Of a stretch of DNA of 64,000 nucleotides, positions 43,174-53,080 are shown piece after piece. The translations under genes and the position numbers were made by a program. The first letter of the stretch is position 1; each line of letters opens with the position of its first letter. This stretch comes from Imbroritus primus. GTDB taxonomy: Bacteria > Pseudomonadota > Gammaproteobacteria > Burkholderiales > Burkholderiaceae. The stretch is from positions 1,922,001-1,986,000 of the forward strand of contig NZ_OZ201293.1 in the NCBI RefSeq assembly GCF_964332355.1, given 5' to 3'. Under the pieces are notes generated by a model. It was given only the letters and a program-made list of their open reading frames with translations, searched no databases and was not told where the DNA came from.

Positions 43174-44532
43174 TCAGCTGCCGGCAACAGTCATCTGGCC
43201 GATCAGAATCGAACCGGTTTCCTTGGTGCCGCGCACCAGTGTATCCGCGCCGACTGCGACGATGTCGCGGAACATGTCGCGCAGGTTTCCGGCGATGGTG
43301 ATTTCCTCGACCGGATACTGGATCACGCCATTCTCCACCCAATACCCCGACGCCCCGCGGGAATAGTCACCCGTCACGTAATTGACACCCTGCCCCATCA
43401 GTTCCGTGACCAGCAGGCCAGTACCCATCTTGCGCAACATGGCCGCGAAGTCGTCACCAGACGCGGTACGCGTACTGCGCAGTGTCAGATTATGGGATCC
43501 ACCGGCATTGCCGGTCGTCTGCATGCCGAGCTTGCGGGCCGAATAGGTCGACAGGAAATATCCCTCCACGACGCCATCGCGCACCACCGCGCGCTGGCGC
43601 GTGCGGACGCCTTCTTCGTCGAACGGGGCACTCCCCATGCCGCGCGAGACGTGCGGGTTTTCCTCGATCTGCACATGCGGAGCAAAGACTTCACGACCGA
43701 GGGAATCCAGCAGGAAAGTCGAGCGACGATATAGTGCCCCACCCGACACAGCTTGCACGAAGGCACCCAGCAGGCCCGCCGCCAGCGGCGCCTCGAACAG
43801 TACCGGGCACTTGCGGGTGGCCAGTTTGCGGGCGTTCAGGCGCGCCAGTGCACGCGCAGCGGCATAGCGACCCACGGCTTCGGGATCAGCCAGGTCGTCC
43901 GGCGCACGCTTGGAGGTATACCAGTCGTCACGCTGCATGCCATTGCCCGAGCCAGCAATCGGCGCCACCGAAATGAAATGGCGGGAATATGGATAGCCCC
44001 CGGAGAATCCCCGGGTGGTGGCAAGGATGAACTGCGAATGCTGGGCCGAGACGCTCGCGCCATCACTGTTGCGAATCTTTGGGCTCACGGCCATGGCTGC
44101 TGCCTCGGCACGGCGCGCCAGTTCCACGGCGGCCTCGGCATCGATGGTCCAGGGATGGAACAAGTCTAGTTCAGGCGGTTGCTGCTCCAGCAACTCCTCT
44201 TCAGCGAGGCCGGCGCAGTCATCCTCGGCGGTGAAACGCGCGATGTTGTAGGCAGCCTCGGCCGTTGCCTGCAGTGCGGAGGGCGAAAAATCGGAGGTAC
44301 TGGCATTGCCGCGGCGCTGGCCGATCAGGACCGTCACCCCCACGACCTTGTCGCGATTCTGCTCAATAGTCTCGATCTCCCCTTTGCGTACCGAGACCGA
44401 CAGGCCGCCGCCCTCGGAAATTTCCGTGGCGGCATCGGTCGCGCCGAGCGCACGGGCCATGCGCAGGACATCCGCAGCCATCTGCTTGAGTTCATCCTGG
44501 GTATGGGCAAAGAAACGGGTCGGATCGGTCAT
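43174..44532 (-). CDS. pmbA: Metallopeptidase-related protein PmbA (TldE)
   Basis: PmbA/TldE and TldD form a protease that trims peptides such as microcin B17. The 452-residue product shows SVRKGEIETIEQNRDK near the start and GSGNGMQRDDWYTS, RGMGSAPFDEEGV and NLTLRSTRTAS. It has no HExxH motif, as usual for the TldE half; TldD supplies the metal site and is not in the window. Divergent from darP by 71 bases. Confidence 0.95.
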   Translation of the reverse strand: MTDPTRFFAHTQDELKQMAADVLRMARALGATDAATEISEGGGLSVSVRKGEIETIEQNRDKVVGVTVLIGQRRGNASTSDFSPSALQATAEAAYNIARFTAEDDCAGLAEEELLEQQPPELDLFHPWTIDAEAAVELARRAEAAAMAVSPKIRNSDGASVSAQHSQFILATTRGFSGGYPYSRHFISVAPIAGSGNGMQRDDWYTSKRAPDDLADPEAVGRYAAARALARLNARKLATRKCPVLFEAPLAAGLLGAFVQAVSGGALYRRSTFLLDSLGREVFAPHVQIEENPHVSRGMGSAPFDEEGVRTRQRAVVRDGVVEGYFLSTYSARKLGMQTTGNAGGSHNLTLRSTRTASGDDFAAMLRKMGTGLLVTELMGQGVNYVTGDYSRGASGYWVENGVIQYPVEEITIAGNLRDMFRDIVAVGADTLVRGTKETGSILIGQMTVAGS

Positions 44533-44603
44533 CGTTGGGCTTTCATCAATTCAGTACGTGGGCAAAATGCCAAAGTGGAATCATAGCAAGATAAAATGCC
44601 GGC

Positions 44604-45206
44604 ATGACGCGACCTTCCCGATTCCCCTCCCAGGCCATGGACAGTCCGGACGACACGGACGACCAGGACCTCCCGAAAAGCAAGTCGCAGCGCAAGCGTG
44701 AAATGACGGCGCTGCAGGATCTCGGCGCCGAGATCGAGGCGTTGCCCAAGGAAAAATTCAAGCGCGTGCCGCTGCCCGAGCATGTAGCCGAAGCCCTGCT
44801 GGAGGCCCGCCGCATTAGCAACCATGAAGGCAAGCGCCGGCAGATGCAGTATGTCGGCAAGGTTATGCGTTCGCTCGATGAGGCCGAAGTGGCCGCGATC
44901 CGCCGTGTGCTCGACACCTTCAAGGGGGCAAGCCGGGCTGAGACGGCAAGGCTCCACCTGATCGAACGCTGGCGCGACCGGCTGCTGGCCGATGACGGCG
45001 CCATGACGGCATTCTGCACCGAGCATCCTGACGCGGATGTGCAGGCCTTGCGCACGCTGGTGCGCAACGCGCGCCGCGAAGCGCAGATGCAGAAGCCGCC
45101 ACGTGCTTCCCGCGAGATATTCCAGATGGTCAAGGCCGTGCTCGATGCTGCAGCCGGCGACACCCCCACCCATGACAGGAGCCCAGACGATGACTCAGAA
45201 GATTAA
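44604..45206 (+). CDS. darP: Ribosome biogenesis factor DarP (YjgA)
   Basis: The 200-residue product has an acidic start followed by SKSQRKREMTALQDLGAEI, the diagnostic N-terminal helix of the DUF615/YjgA family. A helical body includes ISNHEGKRRQMQYVGKVMR. DarP acts in late assembly of the 50S subunit. It overlaps mog by 17 bases and probably shares its transcript. Confidence 0.94.
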   Translation: MTRPSRFPSQAMDSPDDTDDQDLPKSKSQRKREMTALQDLGAEIEALPKEKFKRVPLPEHVAEALLEARRISNHEGKRRQMQYVGKVMRSLDEAEVAAIRRVLDTFKGASRAETARLHLIERWRDRLLADDGAMTAFCTEHPDADVQALRTLVRNARREAQMQKPPRASREIFQMVKAVLDAAAGDTPTHDRSPDDDSED

Positions 45207-45813
45207 CCGCTCGCATCCCGATGAACTGATTGTGGGACTGGTTTCGATCTCGGATCGCGCCTCCACGGGCACCTATGACGACCAGGGGATTCCGGCGCTG
45301 CGAACGTGGTTAGGCAAGGCGCTGACTTCGCCATGGCAATCGGTCGACCGCCTGATTCCCGACGATCAACCGACCATCACGCAGACCCTGATCGACCTGG
45401 TGGATATTGCCGGGTGCGATCTCGTGCTGACCACTGGCGGCACCGGCCCGGCCCGGCGCGACGTGACCCCGGAAGCCACGCTGGCGGCGGGCACCAAGGA
45501 AATGCCGGGATTCGGCGAGCAGATGCGGCAGGTCAGCCTGCATTTCGTGCCGACCGCGATTCTCTCGCGCCAGGTTGCGGTCATTCGCGAGACGCCAAGT
45601 CGCGCCGCATTGATCATCAACCTGCCGGGCCAACCGCGCGCCATCCAGGAAACGCTGGAAGGTCTGCGTGGCGACGACGGTAGCGTCACGGTCAACGGTA
45701 TCTTCGCGGCCGTGCCCTACTGCATCGACCTGATCGGCGGGCCTTACATGGAAACCGACGAAAGCGTGGTCAAGGCGTGGCGGCCCAAGCACGCGATCCG
45801 AAGCAAGGGCTGA
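45190..45813 (+). CDS. mog: Molybdopterin adenylyltransferase
   Basis: Mog adenylates molybdopterin before molybdate insertion. The 207-residue product has the MoCF fold signatures TTGGTGPARRDVTPEA and NLPGQPRAIQETL. The ATG at 45190 lies within the end of darP. No other molybdenum genes are adjacent. Confidence 0.93.
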   Translation: MTQKINRSHPDELIVGLVSISDRASTGTYDDQGIPALRTWLGKALTSPWQSVDRLIPDDQPTITQTLIDLVDIAGCDLVLTTGGTGPARRDVTPEATLAAGTKEMPGFGEQMRQVSLHFVPTAILSRQVAVIRETPSRAALIINLPGQPRAIQETLEGLRGDDGSVTVNGIFAAVPYCIDLIGGPYMETDESVVKAWRPKHAIRSKG

Positions 45814-45824
45814 TCCCCGCCCCC

Positions 45825-46706
45825 TCAGCGCAGGCCGAGATACAGCCCAAGCGGAACGAACAGGATGGCGCCCATGTTGCCAAGCAGCACGATGGACGCC
45901 ACCTGATCAGGTTCCTGCTGATAGCGGTCGGCCACCAGGAAATTCAGGACAGCCGGCGGCAGGCTGGCATAGACGAACAGCAGGCCGGTCTGTAGCGGCG
46001 TCAGCGTAAACAGCAGTGATGCCGGCCACGCCACCAGCAGGCCGGTGAGCGGACAGACCACCGCCCCGAGCAAACCCACCGACCAGTTGCGCAGATTGGC
46101 ATCCACCATGCGCACGCCGAGTGAAAACAGCAGCAGCGGCACAGTGGCGTCGCCGAGCAGCTTGATCGACTGGTAGAGCGGTTCCGGCATCACCCACCAC
46201 GGCTTGATCATCGACAGCGCCAGCCCGATGACAGTGGCGATCACCATGGGGCTGCGCGCGATCTGCAACAGCGAGGCGCGGTGGTTGACGATCTTCACGC
46301 CGACCGTGAAGTGCAGCAGGTTGCTGGCGGCAAAAAGGATAACCGACGGCGCCAGCCCGGCTTCACCAAACGCAAAGATCGCCAGCGGTAGTCCCATATT
46401 GCCGCTGTTGTTGAACATCATCGGCGGCACGAAGGTGCGCGGCTGCAACCCGGCCATGCGGGCCACGGGCCAGGCCAGCAGGCCCGAGCCCAGCACCACC
46501 AGTACACAGGCTGCCAGCAGCGGCAGCTGTTCGCCAAGCGCAAAATCCTTGCTGGCAAAGGCGGAAACCACCAGCAGCGGCGTGATGACATCGAGCAGCG
46601 CCTGGTTGATGCCACGCATGTCGGGCCGTGCCTTGCGGCCGTACAGCCAGCCGATCGCGATGACCAGCACGACTGGCGTCACAATGGCAAGAATGCGCAT
46701 CAGCAT
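45825..46706 (-). CDS. AEC-family (auxin efflux carrier type) permease
   Basis: The 293-residue inner-membrane protein has ten hydrophobic helices with the family's paired domains (about residues 1-130 and 160-290). Signatures include MMFNNSGNMGLPLAIFAFGE and a cross-over helix region SLPPAVLNFLVADRY. AEC permeases in bacteria move organic acids such as malate; the substrate is unknown here. It follows orn by 49 bases on the same strand and ends near mog. Confidence 0.92.
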   Translation of the reverse strand: MLMRILAIVTPVVLVIAIGWLYGRKARPDMRGINQALLDVITPLLVVSAFASKDFALGEQLPLLAACVLVVLGSGLLAWPVARMAGLQPRTFVPPMMFNNSGNMGLPLAIFAFGEAGLAPSVILFAASNLLHFTVGVKIVNHRASLLQIARSPMVIATVIGLALSMIKPWWVMPEPLYQSIKLLGDATVPLLLFSLGVRMVDANLRNWSVGLLGAVVCPLTGLLVAWPASLLFTLTPLQTGLLFVYASLPPAVLNFLVADRYQQEPDQVASIVLLGNMGAILFVPLGLYLGLR

Positions 46707-46755
46707 GATGGTGCTTGGCAGGCGTCAGGCGATCAGTCGGTCGGCAGTGCAGCGC

Positions 46756-47397
46756 TCAGCTGCCGGCAGGCGCGGCAGCTTCCACAGGGCTGGTTGCCGC
46801 AGAGGGATTGTGGATGAAGTGCGTGCGGTAGTAGCGCAGTTCCTCGATGGATTCCATGATGTCGGCCATTGCGGTATGCAACTGACGCTTGTGGAAGCCC
46901 TTGTGGATCAGCGGCTCCCAGCGTTTGCACAACTCCTTGAGCGTCGAGACGTCAAGGTTGCGGTAATGGAAGAAGGCTTCCAGCTTGGGCATGTGGCGCG
47001 CCATGAAACGGCGGTCTTGGCAGATCGAGTTGCCGCACATCGGCGACTTGCCGGTCGGCACCCATTTCCGCAGGAACGCCAGCAAGGTTTCTTCGGCCTG
47101 TGCCTCCGTCAGGGTCGAGGCCTTGACCTTGTCGATCAGGCCCGAACGGCCGTGCGTGCCCTTGTTCCATGCGTCCATGCCATCGAGCACCTCATCCGCC
47201 TGATGGACCACCAGCACCGGACCTTCCGCCAGCACATTGAGTTCGGAATCGGTGATCACGACGGCCACCTCGATGATCCGGTCGGTGTCCGGCGACAGGC
47301 CGGTCATCTCCATATCGAGCCAGATCAGGTTGTTTTCACTCTTGGCGGGCCTGGCGGCCGCGGTTGAGGCGGGACTTGCTGCAGGGGTCGTGGTCAT
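46756..47397 (-). CDS. orn: Oligoribonuclease
   Basis: Orn is the essential 3'-5' exonuclease that degrades short RNA, including pGpG from c-di-GMP turnover. The 213-residue product has the DEDDh motifs in order: WLDMEMTGL, a second Asp in the ICQDRRFMARHMP region, and HTAMADIMESIEEL. A 25-residue Ala/Pro/Thr-rich N-terminal extension precedes the fold. The ATG at 47397 is the first plausible start. Confidence 0.95.
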   Translation of the reverse strand: MTTTPAASPASTAAARPAKSENNLIWLDMEMTGLSPDTDRIIEVAVVITDSELNVLAEGPVLVVHQADEVLDGMDAWNKGTHGRSGLIDKVKASTLTEAQAEETLLAFLRKWVPTGKSPMCGNSICQDRRFMARHMPKLEAFFHYRNLDVSTLKELCKRWEPLIHKGFHKRQLHTAMADIMESIEELRYYRTHFIHNPSAATSPVEAAAPAGS

Positions 47398-47521
47398 CGT
47401 CGCTATGGAATTCCTGAGCGGATCAGGTGTCAATCGGGTGGTCGATCTATAATTCTCGCACATTCGGCCCCATTTCAGCCCAACCGGCGCCGTGTCCCCA
47501 CGTCGCTTCCACGCCCTTTCT

Positions 47522-48772
47522 ATGCTGACCTATCTATTTCTGCTCGCCCTGATCACCATGGTGATCGTCAAGCTCTGGCTGGCGTCGCGCCAGATCCGGC
47601 ATGTCGCCCGGCATCGCCAGGCCGTGCCGGCGCGCTTTGCCGACACGATCACGCTCGATGCCCACCAGAAGGCGGCCGACTATACGGTGGCCAAGACGCG
47701 CCTGTCGATGCTGGACATCGGCGTCAGTGCGGCCGTCCTGCTCGGCTTTACGCTACTGGGCGGACTGCAGTGGCTGAACCTCTTCTGGCTGGAAACCTTC
47801 GGGCCGGGCTATGCCTACGGCGTGGCGCTGATTGCCAGCGTGGTCCTGATCAGCAGCCTGGTCGAACTGCCCTTCTCTCTGTACGGCCAGTTTGGCATCG
47901 AGGAACGCTACGGCTTCAACAAGATGACGCTGCGCCTGTATTTCGCGGACCTGGTCAAATCCACTCTCATCGGCGCAGCCCTGGGCTTGCCGCTGCTGGT
48001 CGCGGTGCTCTGGCTGATGGAGCGCATGGGCGACCTGTGGTGGGTGTGGACTTGGGTGGTGTGGATGGGCTTCAACCTGTTGCTGCTGGTGCTCTACCCT
48101 ACCGTCATCGCCCCGCTGTTCAACAAGTTCGAACCGCTCGAGGACCTCTCGCTAAAGCAGCGCATCGAGGCCCTGCTGCAGCGCTGCGGCTTCGCCAGCA
48201 AGGGCCTGTTCGTGATGGACGGCAGCCGGCGCAGCGCGCATGGCAATGCCTACTTCACGGGCTTTGGCGCCTCCAAGCGCATCGTTTTCTTCGATACCCT
48301 GCTGAACCGCCTGGATGCCGATGAGATCGAGGCCGTGCTGGCGCACGAACTCGGTCATTTCAAGCGCCACCACATCCTCAAGCGCATCGTCGTGACCTTT
48401 GCCATCAGCCTCGGCGTGCTGGCCATGCTCGGCTGGCTGGCGGGCAAGCCCTGGTTCTACACGGGCCTCGGCGTGGAGCCGAACCTGATGACGGACAACA
48501 ACGCGCTGGCGCTGATCCTGTTTTTCCTGACGCTGCCCGTGTTCACCTTCCTGCTCGGCCCCATCGCCAGCCTGAGTTCGCGCAAGCATGAATTCGAGGC
48601 CGACGCGTATGCCGCGGGCATCGCCAATGCCAATCACCTCGTGTCGGCACTGGTTAAGCTGTACAAGGACAACGCATCGACCCTGACGCCCGATCCGGTG
48701 TACTCCGCCTTCTATTACTCGCATCCGCCTGCCTCGCAGCGCATCGCGCGCCTCGAGGCCAGCCCCGCATGA
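47522..48772 (+). CDS. M48-family (Ste24-type) membrane metalloprotease
   Basis: The 416-residue product has several transmembrane helices and a zinc site: HELGHFKRHH (HExxH) in the middle and EFEADAYA as the third ligand later. Length and helix layout match the CAAX-prenyl-protease-like Ste24 family rather than short HtpX. Starts at ATG 47522 (MLTYLFLLALITM) or GTG 47492; neither has a strong ribosome site. Divergent from orn and coupled to rsgA by ATGA. Confidence 0.92.
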   Translation: MLTYLFLLALITMVIVKLWLASRQIRHVARHRQAVPARFADTITLDAHQKAADYTVAKTRLSMLDIGVSAAVLLGFTLLGGLQWLNLFWLETFGPGYAYGVALIASVVLISSLVELPFSLYGQFGIEERYGFNKMTLRLYFADLVKSTLIGAALGLPLLVAVLWLMERMGDLWWVWTWVVWMGFNLLLLVLYPTVIAPLFNKFEPLEDLSLKQRIEALLQRCGFASKGLFVMDGSRRSAHGNAYFTGFGASKRIVFFDTLLNRLDADEIEAVLAHELGHFKRHHILKRIVVTFAISLGVLAMLGWLAGKPWFYTGLGVEPNLMTDNNALALILFFLTLPVFTFLLGPIASLSSRKHEFEADAYAAGIANANHLVSALVKLYKDNASTLTPDPVYSAFYYSHPPASQRIARLEASPA

Positions 48773-49725
48773 AGGCTCGCCGCAGTCCCGGACAGGCGCC
48801 ATCCGCCAGCGCGCCTGCCGCAGCGCTGAGCGGCCGCATCATCGCGGCACACGGGCGTCACTATCTGGTGCAACTGCCCGATGGCACGCTGCAGAACTGC
48901 TTTCCGCGCGGGAAGAAGAGTGAATGCGCGGTGGGCGACGTGGTGCGCATCGAGCGCGCCTCGGCCGACCAGGGCGTGGTGACCGGCGTCGAACCGCGGC
49001 ACAACCTGCTCTACCGCTCCGACCAGTTCAAGTCGAAACTGCTGGCTGCCAATATCGATCAGGTGCTGATCGTGCTGGCCACCGAGCCGGGGTTTTCCGA
49101 AGACCTGCTGGGACGCGCGCTCGTGGCGGCGGAAGCGCTGGGAATCGACCCGCTGATCGTCCTGAACAAGACCGACCTCGCCGAGCGTCTGCCACAGGCA
49201 CGCGAGCGCCTGCAGCTCTACCGCGATCTCGGCTACACGGTGCTGGAAGTCTCCGCCAGCGCGCAGGAGGAGGCCACGCTGGCGCAACTGCGCCCGCACC
49301 TCGCGGGGCGTGCCTCGATCCTCATCGGGCAATCCGGCATGGGCAAGTCGACGTTGCTCAACCTGCTGATTCCCGGGGTGGCGGCACGCACACGCGAGAT
49401 TTCCGACAAGCTCGATTCGGGCAAGCACACCACCACTTTCACGCGGCTCTACCATCTGCCCGACAGCTGGGGCGATGGCGGCATGCTGATCGATTCGCCG
49501 GGTTTCCAGGAATTCGGTTTGTACCATCTGAGCGAAGGCATGCTGGAGCGCGCCTTTCCGGAGTTCCGCCCGCGCCTGGCCGAATGCCGCTTCTACAATT
49601 GCCGGCATTTGAAGGAGCCGGGCTGCGGCGTGCTGACGGCGATCGAACGTGGCGAGATCGCCCCGAAGCGCCATGCGCTGTACGCGCAGCTGGTCCACGA
49701 GACCAATCAGGAAGTGCCACGCTGA
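48769..49725 (+). CDS. rsgA: Small-subunit assembly GTPase RsgA
   Basis: The 318-residue circularly permuted GTPase has an OB-fold N-terminal domain, then G4 (VLNKTDL), G1 (GQSGMGKST) and G3 (DSPGFQE) in that order. A C-terminal zinc-binding part (CRFYNCRHLKEPGC) follows. RsgA checks the 30S decoding centre. It overlaps the protease stop by ATGA. Confidence 0.96.
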   Translation: MKARRSPGQAPSASAPAAALSGRIIAAHGRHYLVQLPDGTLQNCFPRGKKSECAVGDVVRIERASADQGVVTGVEPRHNLLYRSDQFKSKLLAANIDQVLIVLATEPGFSEDLLGRALVAAEALGIDPLIVLNKTDLAERLPQARERLQLYRDLGYTVLEVSASAQEEATLAQLRPHLAGRASILIGQSGMGKSTLLNLLIPGVAARTREISDKLDSGKHTTTFTRLYHLPDSWGDGGMLIDSPGFQEFGLYHLSEGMLERAFPEFRPRLAECRFYNCRHLKEPGCGVLTAIERGEIAPKRHALYAQLVHETNQEVPR

Positions 49726-49878
49726 CGTGGCTGCGCTGGCCGGATGCCGTTCGCACGGCCGAAGGCCAGCGTGGAAGGGGATGATGGCGTCTGCGTCGGA
49801 CAGACACGATAGAGCGCCGAGGGCCCATCCCCGCGCGCTGTACCTCGCCTGCCTGAACGGCGGTGACTGCAGCCCGTA

Positions 49879-50850
49879 TCAGCCCAGCCACACCGCCAGC
49901 GACAGCATCGCCAGCAGGACCATCCACAGCACCACTGCACGCCAGACCAGTCCCACGGCGGACTGCAGGGTGCGCGGCGTCGGCTCCTGGGTGAATTCCT
50001 GGGGCTGCACTTCGGGTGCCGGCTCGGCATCGAAGTCGGTACCGAAATCGTTGCTGAGCACCATTTGCACATCCGGCTCGGCAGGCGGAATGCCAAGCCG
50101 CACGCCCAGCGCGCCACCGCCGCTCGCCAGCAGGATGCCATTCACGGCATCGTCCCAGCGCCGCACATGGTTGCGCCATGCGTAGATCGCATCCTCGAAA
50201 TTGCCGACGATGGCAAACCCGATGGATGTCAGGCGGGCCGGCACCCAATCGAGCACATAAAAGGCGCGCGCGGCGAATTCGCCGAGTACCGGGCTGTGCT
50301 CGGGCGCGGATACCGACCAGTGGCGCGCCAGGTATTCAGCCACGCGGTACAGCACCACCCCCGCCGGACCGATTGGCAGCAGGAACCAGAAGAACACGCC
50401 GAACACATGGCGATGCACCGCGATGATGGCGTGCTCCAGCGTATGCCGGCACACTTCGCGCACCGGCATGTCCACCGTATCGAGGCCGGTCCACTCGCGC
50501 AGCAGGGCCCGGGCGGCGATCAGGTCATCGCGGTTCAGCGCGTCGTGGATATCGGTGAAATAGTGGCTGAACTGGCGGAACCCGAGCGTGAGGTACAGCA
50601 GCAGCACGTTCCACAGGAAGCTCAGAGCAAAGCCGGCGGAGGCCAGGATCGCGTCGATGATCCAGGCGCCGAGGACCAGCGGCAACACTACGGCGCACCA
50701 CGCAAAGATCGCATCGCGCCGGCTGCCGGCATCGAAGGCGCGCACCGAACGCCGGGCCAGCCCGCGGACCATCTCATGCACCGGGTTGTCGTGGCTCAGA
50801 GCACGGAACTGCTCGATCACCAGTGCAAACAGAACGGCGAAGAAGGTCAT
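49879..50850 (-). CDS. CobD/CbiB-family membrane protein
   Basis: The 323-residue protein has four to five hydrophobic helices, with the CobD/CbiB-like core (YFTDIHDALNRDDLIAAR, RHTLEHAIIAV, PAGVVLYRVAEYLARHW). Many betaproteobacteria carry this homologue away from cobalamin genes, and no other cobalamin gene is near. Its true role is unknown. The last 70 residues include an acidic linker and a final helix. Confidence 0.85.
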   Translation of the reverse strand: MTFFAVLFALVIEQFRALSHDNPVHEMVRGLARRSVRAFDAGSRRDAIFAWCAVVLPLVLGAWIIDAILASAGFALSFLWNVLLLYLTLGFRQFSHYFTDIHDALNRDDLIAARALLREWTGLDTVDMPVREVCRHTLEHAIIAVHRHVFGVFFWFLLPIGPAGVVLYRVAEYLARHWSVSAPEHSPVLGEFAARAFYVLDWVPARLTSIGFAIVGNFEDAIYAWRNHVRRWDDAVNGILLASGGGALGVRLGIPPAEPDVQMVLSNDFGTDFDAEPAPEVQPQEFTQEPTPRTLQSAVGLVWRAVVLWMVLLAMLSLAVWLG

Positions 50851-50936
50851 GTGAGGTCGCGGCGGGAAGGGATCACGGATGTGGCAACAATAGCACAGCG
50901 TACCCCTGCTCCGGAACAGCAGGCGGGCTCTGGACG

Positions 50937-51617
50937 TCAGGCGGCCAGCAGATGGTAGAGATTGCGCAACATGCCGGCCGTCGCGCCCCAGATGAAGTGT
51001 CGTCCGGAAGAGACACGTGGATATGGCATGGCGTAGAAACGGCGCTCCCCGCCTTCCCAGCGGTAGATGCGCTGCTCGTGGTGTTGTGGATCCATCAGAA
51101 AGGCCAGCGGGACCTCGAATACCTCCGCCACTTCGCTCGGATCGGGTGATAGCGTGAAGCCCTCGCTGACCAATCCCACGACCGGGCGGACGTGATAGCC
51201 GGTGCCGGTAATGTAATCCGGCAGGCAGCCCAGGATGTCGATAAACCGGCGATCAAGGCCGATTTCCTCGTTGGTTTCGCGCAAGGCCGTGGCGATGGCG
51301 TTTTCGTCCACTGCCTCGCACCGCCCGCCGGGAAAACTGATTTGGCCAGCATGCTCGGTCAGATGCGCCGTCCGCATGGTCAGCATCACGGACAAACCCG
51401 TCGTACGTGCGATGATCGGCACCAGTACGGCGGCATCACGCAAGCCGCGGCTGCGATCGTAGATGCGGGATTCGTCCGTGAGCTCCGGCTCCCACCCTGG
51501 CGGCGACAGCATGCGCTGGCGGATGAAGGTGGCCGTCAATTGCTCCGCTGGAATCGCGGGCAATCCGGAGCGGTCGGCAACGATGGGCAGCAGTTCGGGA
51601 TCAAAAACGGGACGCAT
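50937..51617 (-). CDS. Nudix CoA pyrophosphatase
   Basis: The 226-residue product has a complete Nudix box: GGRCEAVDENAIATALRETN then EEIGL (G-x5-E-x7-RE-x2-EE-x-GU). The downstream DYITGTGYHVRPVVGLV matches the NudL/CoA-type branch. It hydrolyses CoA-type dinucleotides. Placed between the CobD-like gene and rplS. Confidence 0.92.
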   Translation of the reverse strand: MRPVFDPELLPIVADRSGLPAIPAEQLTATFIRQRMLSPPGWEPELTDESRIYDRSRGLRDAAVLVPIIARTTGLSVMLTMRTAHLTEHAGQISFPGGRCEAVDENAIATALRETNEEIGLDRRFIDILGCLPDYITGTGYHVRPVVGLVSEGFTLSPDPSEVAEVFEVPLAFLMDPQHHEQRIYRWEGGERRFYAMPYPRVSSGRHFIWGATAGMLRNLYHLLAA

Positions 51618-51674
51618 GCAGAGACTCGGAGACTGTCATTCCAGCCATGGAATACCTGCATGATACGTCCATGG

Positions 51675-51702
51675 CAAAAAAGGCACCCGAAGGTGCCTTT
51701 TT
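51675..51702. terminator. Bidirectional terminator between the Nudix gene and rplS
   Basis: AAAAAAGGCACC and GGTGCCTTTTT form a 6-base-plus stem with poly-A on one side and poly-T on the other, so it can end transcription on either strand. It lies after the rplS stop. Confidence 0.85.
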
Positions 51703-51717
51703 CCGTACGATCACAGC

Positions 51718-52101
51718 TTAAGCGGCGTTGCGCGGCGCCTTGATCGTCAGCTTTTCCTTGATACGCGCGGACTTGCCCGAACGCTCGCGGAGGTAGTACA
51801 GCTTGGCACGGCGGACATCGCCACGACGCTTGACTTCGATGCCGGCGATCAGCGGCGAGTACAGCTGGAACGTACGCTCCACGCCTTCACCCGACGAAAT
51901 CTTGCGCACGATGAACGAGGAGTTCAGGCCACGGTTGCGACGTGCAATCACCACGCCCTCGTAGGCCTGGACGCGCTTGCGGGTACCTTCGACGACGTTC
52001 ACGCTCACGATCACGGTGTCACCCGGAGCGAACTCGGGGATCGACTTGCTGGCCGTCAGGCGGGCGATTTCTTCTTTCTCAAGTGCTTCGATGATATTCA
52101 T
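51718..52101 (-). CDS. rplS: 50S ribosomal protein L19
   Basis: The 127-residue product has PEFAPGDTVIVSVNVVEGTR and the conserved C-terminus RAKLYYLRERSGKSARIKE. The ATG at 52101 (MNIIEALEKEE) is preferred over two upstream in-frame ATGs because GGAG lies at the right distance. Last gene of the rpsP-rimM-trmD-rplS block. Confidence 0.97.
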   Translation of the reverse strand: MNIIEALEKEEIARLTASKSIPEFAPGDTVIVSVNVVEGTRKRVQAYEGVVIARRNRGLNSSFIVRKISSGEGVERTFQLYSPLIAGIEVKRRGDVRRAKLYYLRERSGKSARIKEKLTIKAPRNAA

Positions 52102-52213
52102 CATTTTCTCCGTTGCCATCATGCCGACGTTGATACCGTGGCGTGCCTCGCGGTGTATCGCAATGCATACCCGGCCCCGACAGAGGATGGATATTCAAAC
52201 CGCAGGCATCATA

Positions 52214-52981
52214 CTATGCCTGCGCGTCTTTTGCCGGCAGGGTCGACAGGTACTGCTCGTCGGCCTTGCTCAACAAACCTTGCTGGCGCGCCGCCCCGAT
52301 CAGGTCGGGACGCTTGCGCGCCGTATTGGCCAGCGCCTGCCGGCGCCGCCATTTTTCGATCTCGGCATGGTTGCCACCGAGCAAGACCTCGGGCACGCGC
52401 ATGCCTTCGTATTCCTCGGGCCGCGTATAGTGCTCGCAATCGAGCAGCCCGTTCACGAAACTGTCCTGCACCGCTGACTGGGCATCGCCCAGCACGCCCG
52501 GCAACTGCCGCACCACCGCGTCGATCAGCGCCATCGCGGGAATCTCCCCGCCTGACAGCACGAAATCGCCGAGGCTGATTTCTTCGTCGACACGCCGGTC
52601 GATCAACCGCTGGTCGATGGCCTCATAACGGCCGCAGAGCAGCGTCAGTGCCGGCAGGCGCGTCAGTTCCATCACTCGCTGGTGTGTCAGCGGCCGGCCT
52701 TGCGGCGACATCAGTACGACAGGCCCGGCGTTCGCGCCAGCCTCGGCCTGCGCGGCACCAGCGGCATCCAGCGCGGCTTCCAGCGGCTTGGCGAGCATCA
52801 CCATGCCCGGCCCACCGCCGTAGGGACGATCATCGATCGTCCGGTAATTGTCGGTGGTGAAATCGCGTGGATTCCAGGTCCGCAAGACATAGCGCGATTG
52901 CTTGGCCGCGCGGCTGGTAATACCCCAGTCCCGCAGGGCATTGAACATGTCCGGAAACAGCGTGACGACATCGAACTGCAT
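52214..52981 (-). CDS. trmD: tRNA (guanine-N1)-methyltransferase
   Basis: TrmD methylates G37 of tRNAs. The 255-residue product starts MQFDVVTLFPDMF after GAGGAGAG and has the trefoil-knot SAM site (SPQGRPLTHQRV, LCGRYEAIDQRLID, EISLGDFVLSGGE). Located between rimM and rplS as usual. Confidence 0.97.
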   Translation of the reverse strand: MQFDVVTLFPDMFNALRDWGITSRAAKQSRYVLRTWNPRDFTTDNYRTIDDRPYGGGPGMVMLAKPLEAALDAAGAAQAEAGANAGPVVLMSPQGRPLTHQRVMELTRLPALTLLCGRYEAIDQRLIDRRVDEEISLGDFVLSGGEIPAMALIDAVVRQLPGVLGDAQSAVQDSFVNGLLDCEHYTRPEEYEGMRVPEVLLGGNHAEIEKWRRRQALANTARKRPDLIGAARQQGLLSKADEQYLSTLPAKDAQA

Positions 52982-53080
52982 CGCGCTCTCCTCTGCCCGA
53001 CCCATGCATTGCCCGTGACTCACAGGATGACTCCGAAACGGCCCGGACGGCGTCCGCGGGTACCATCCCCCGAGCGTTGC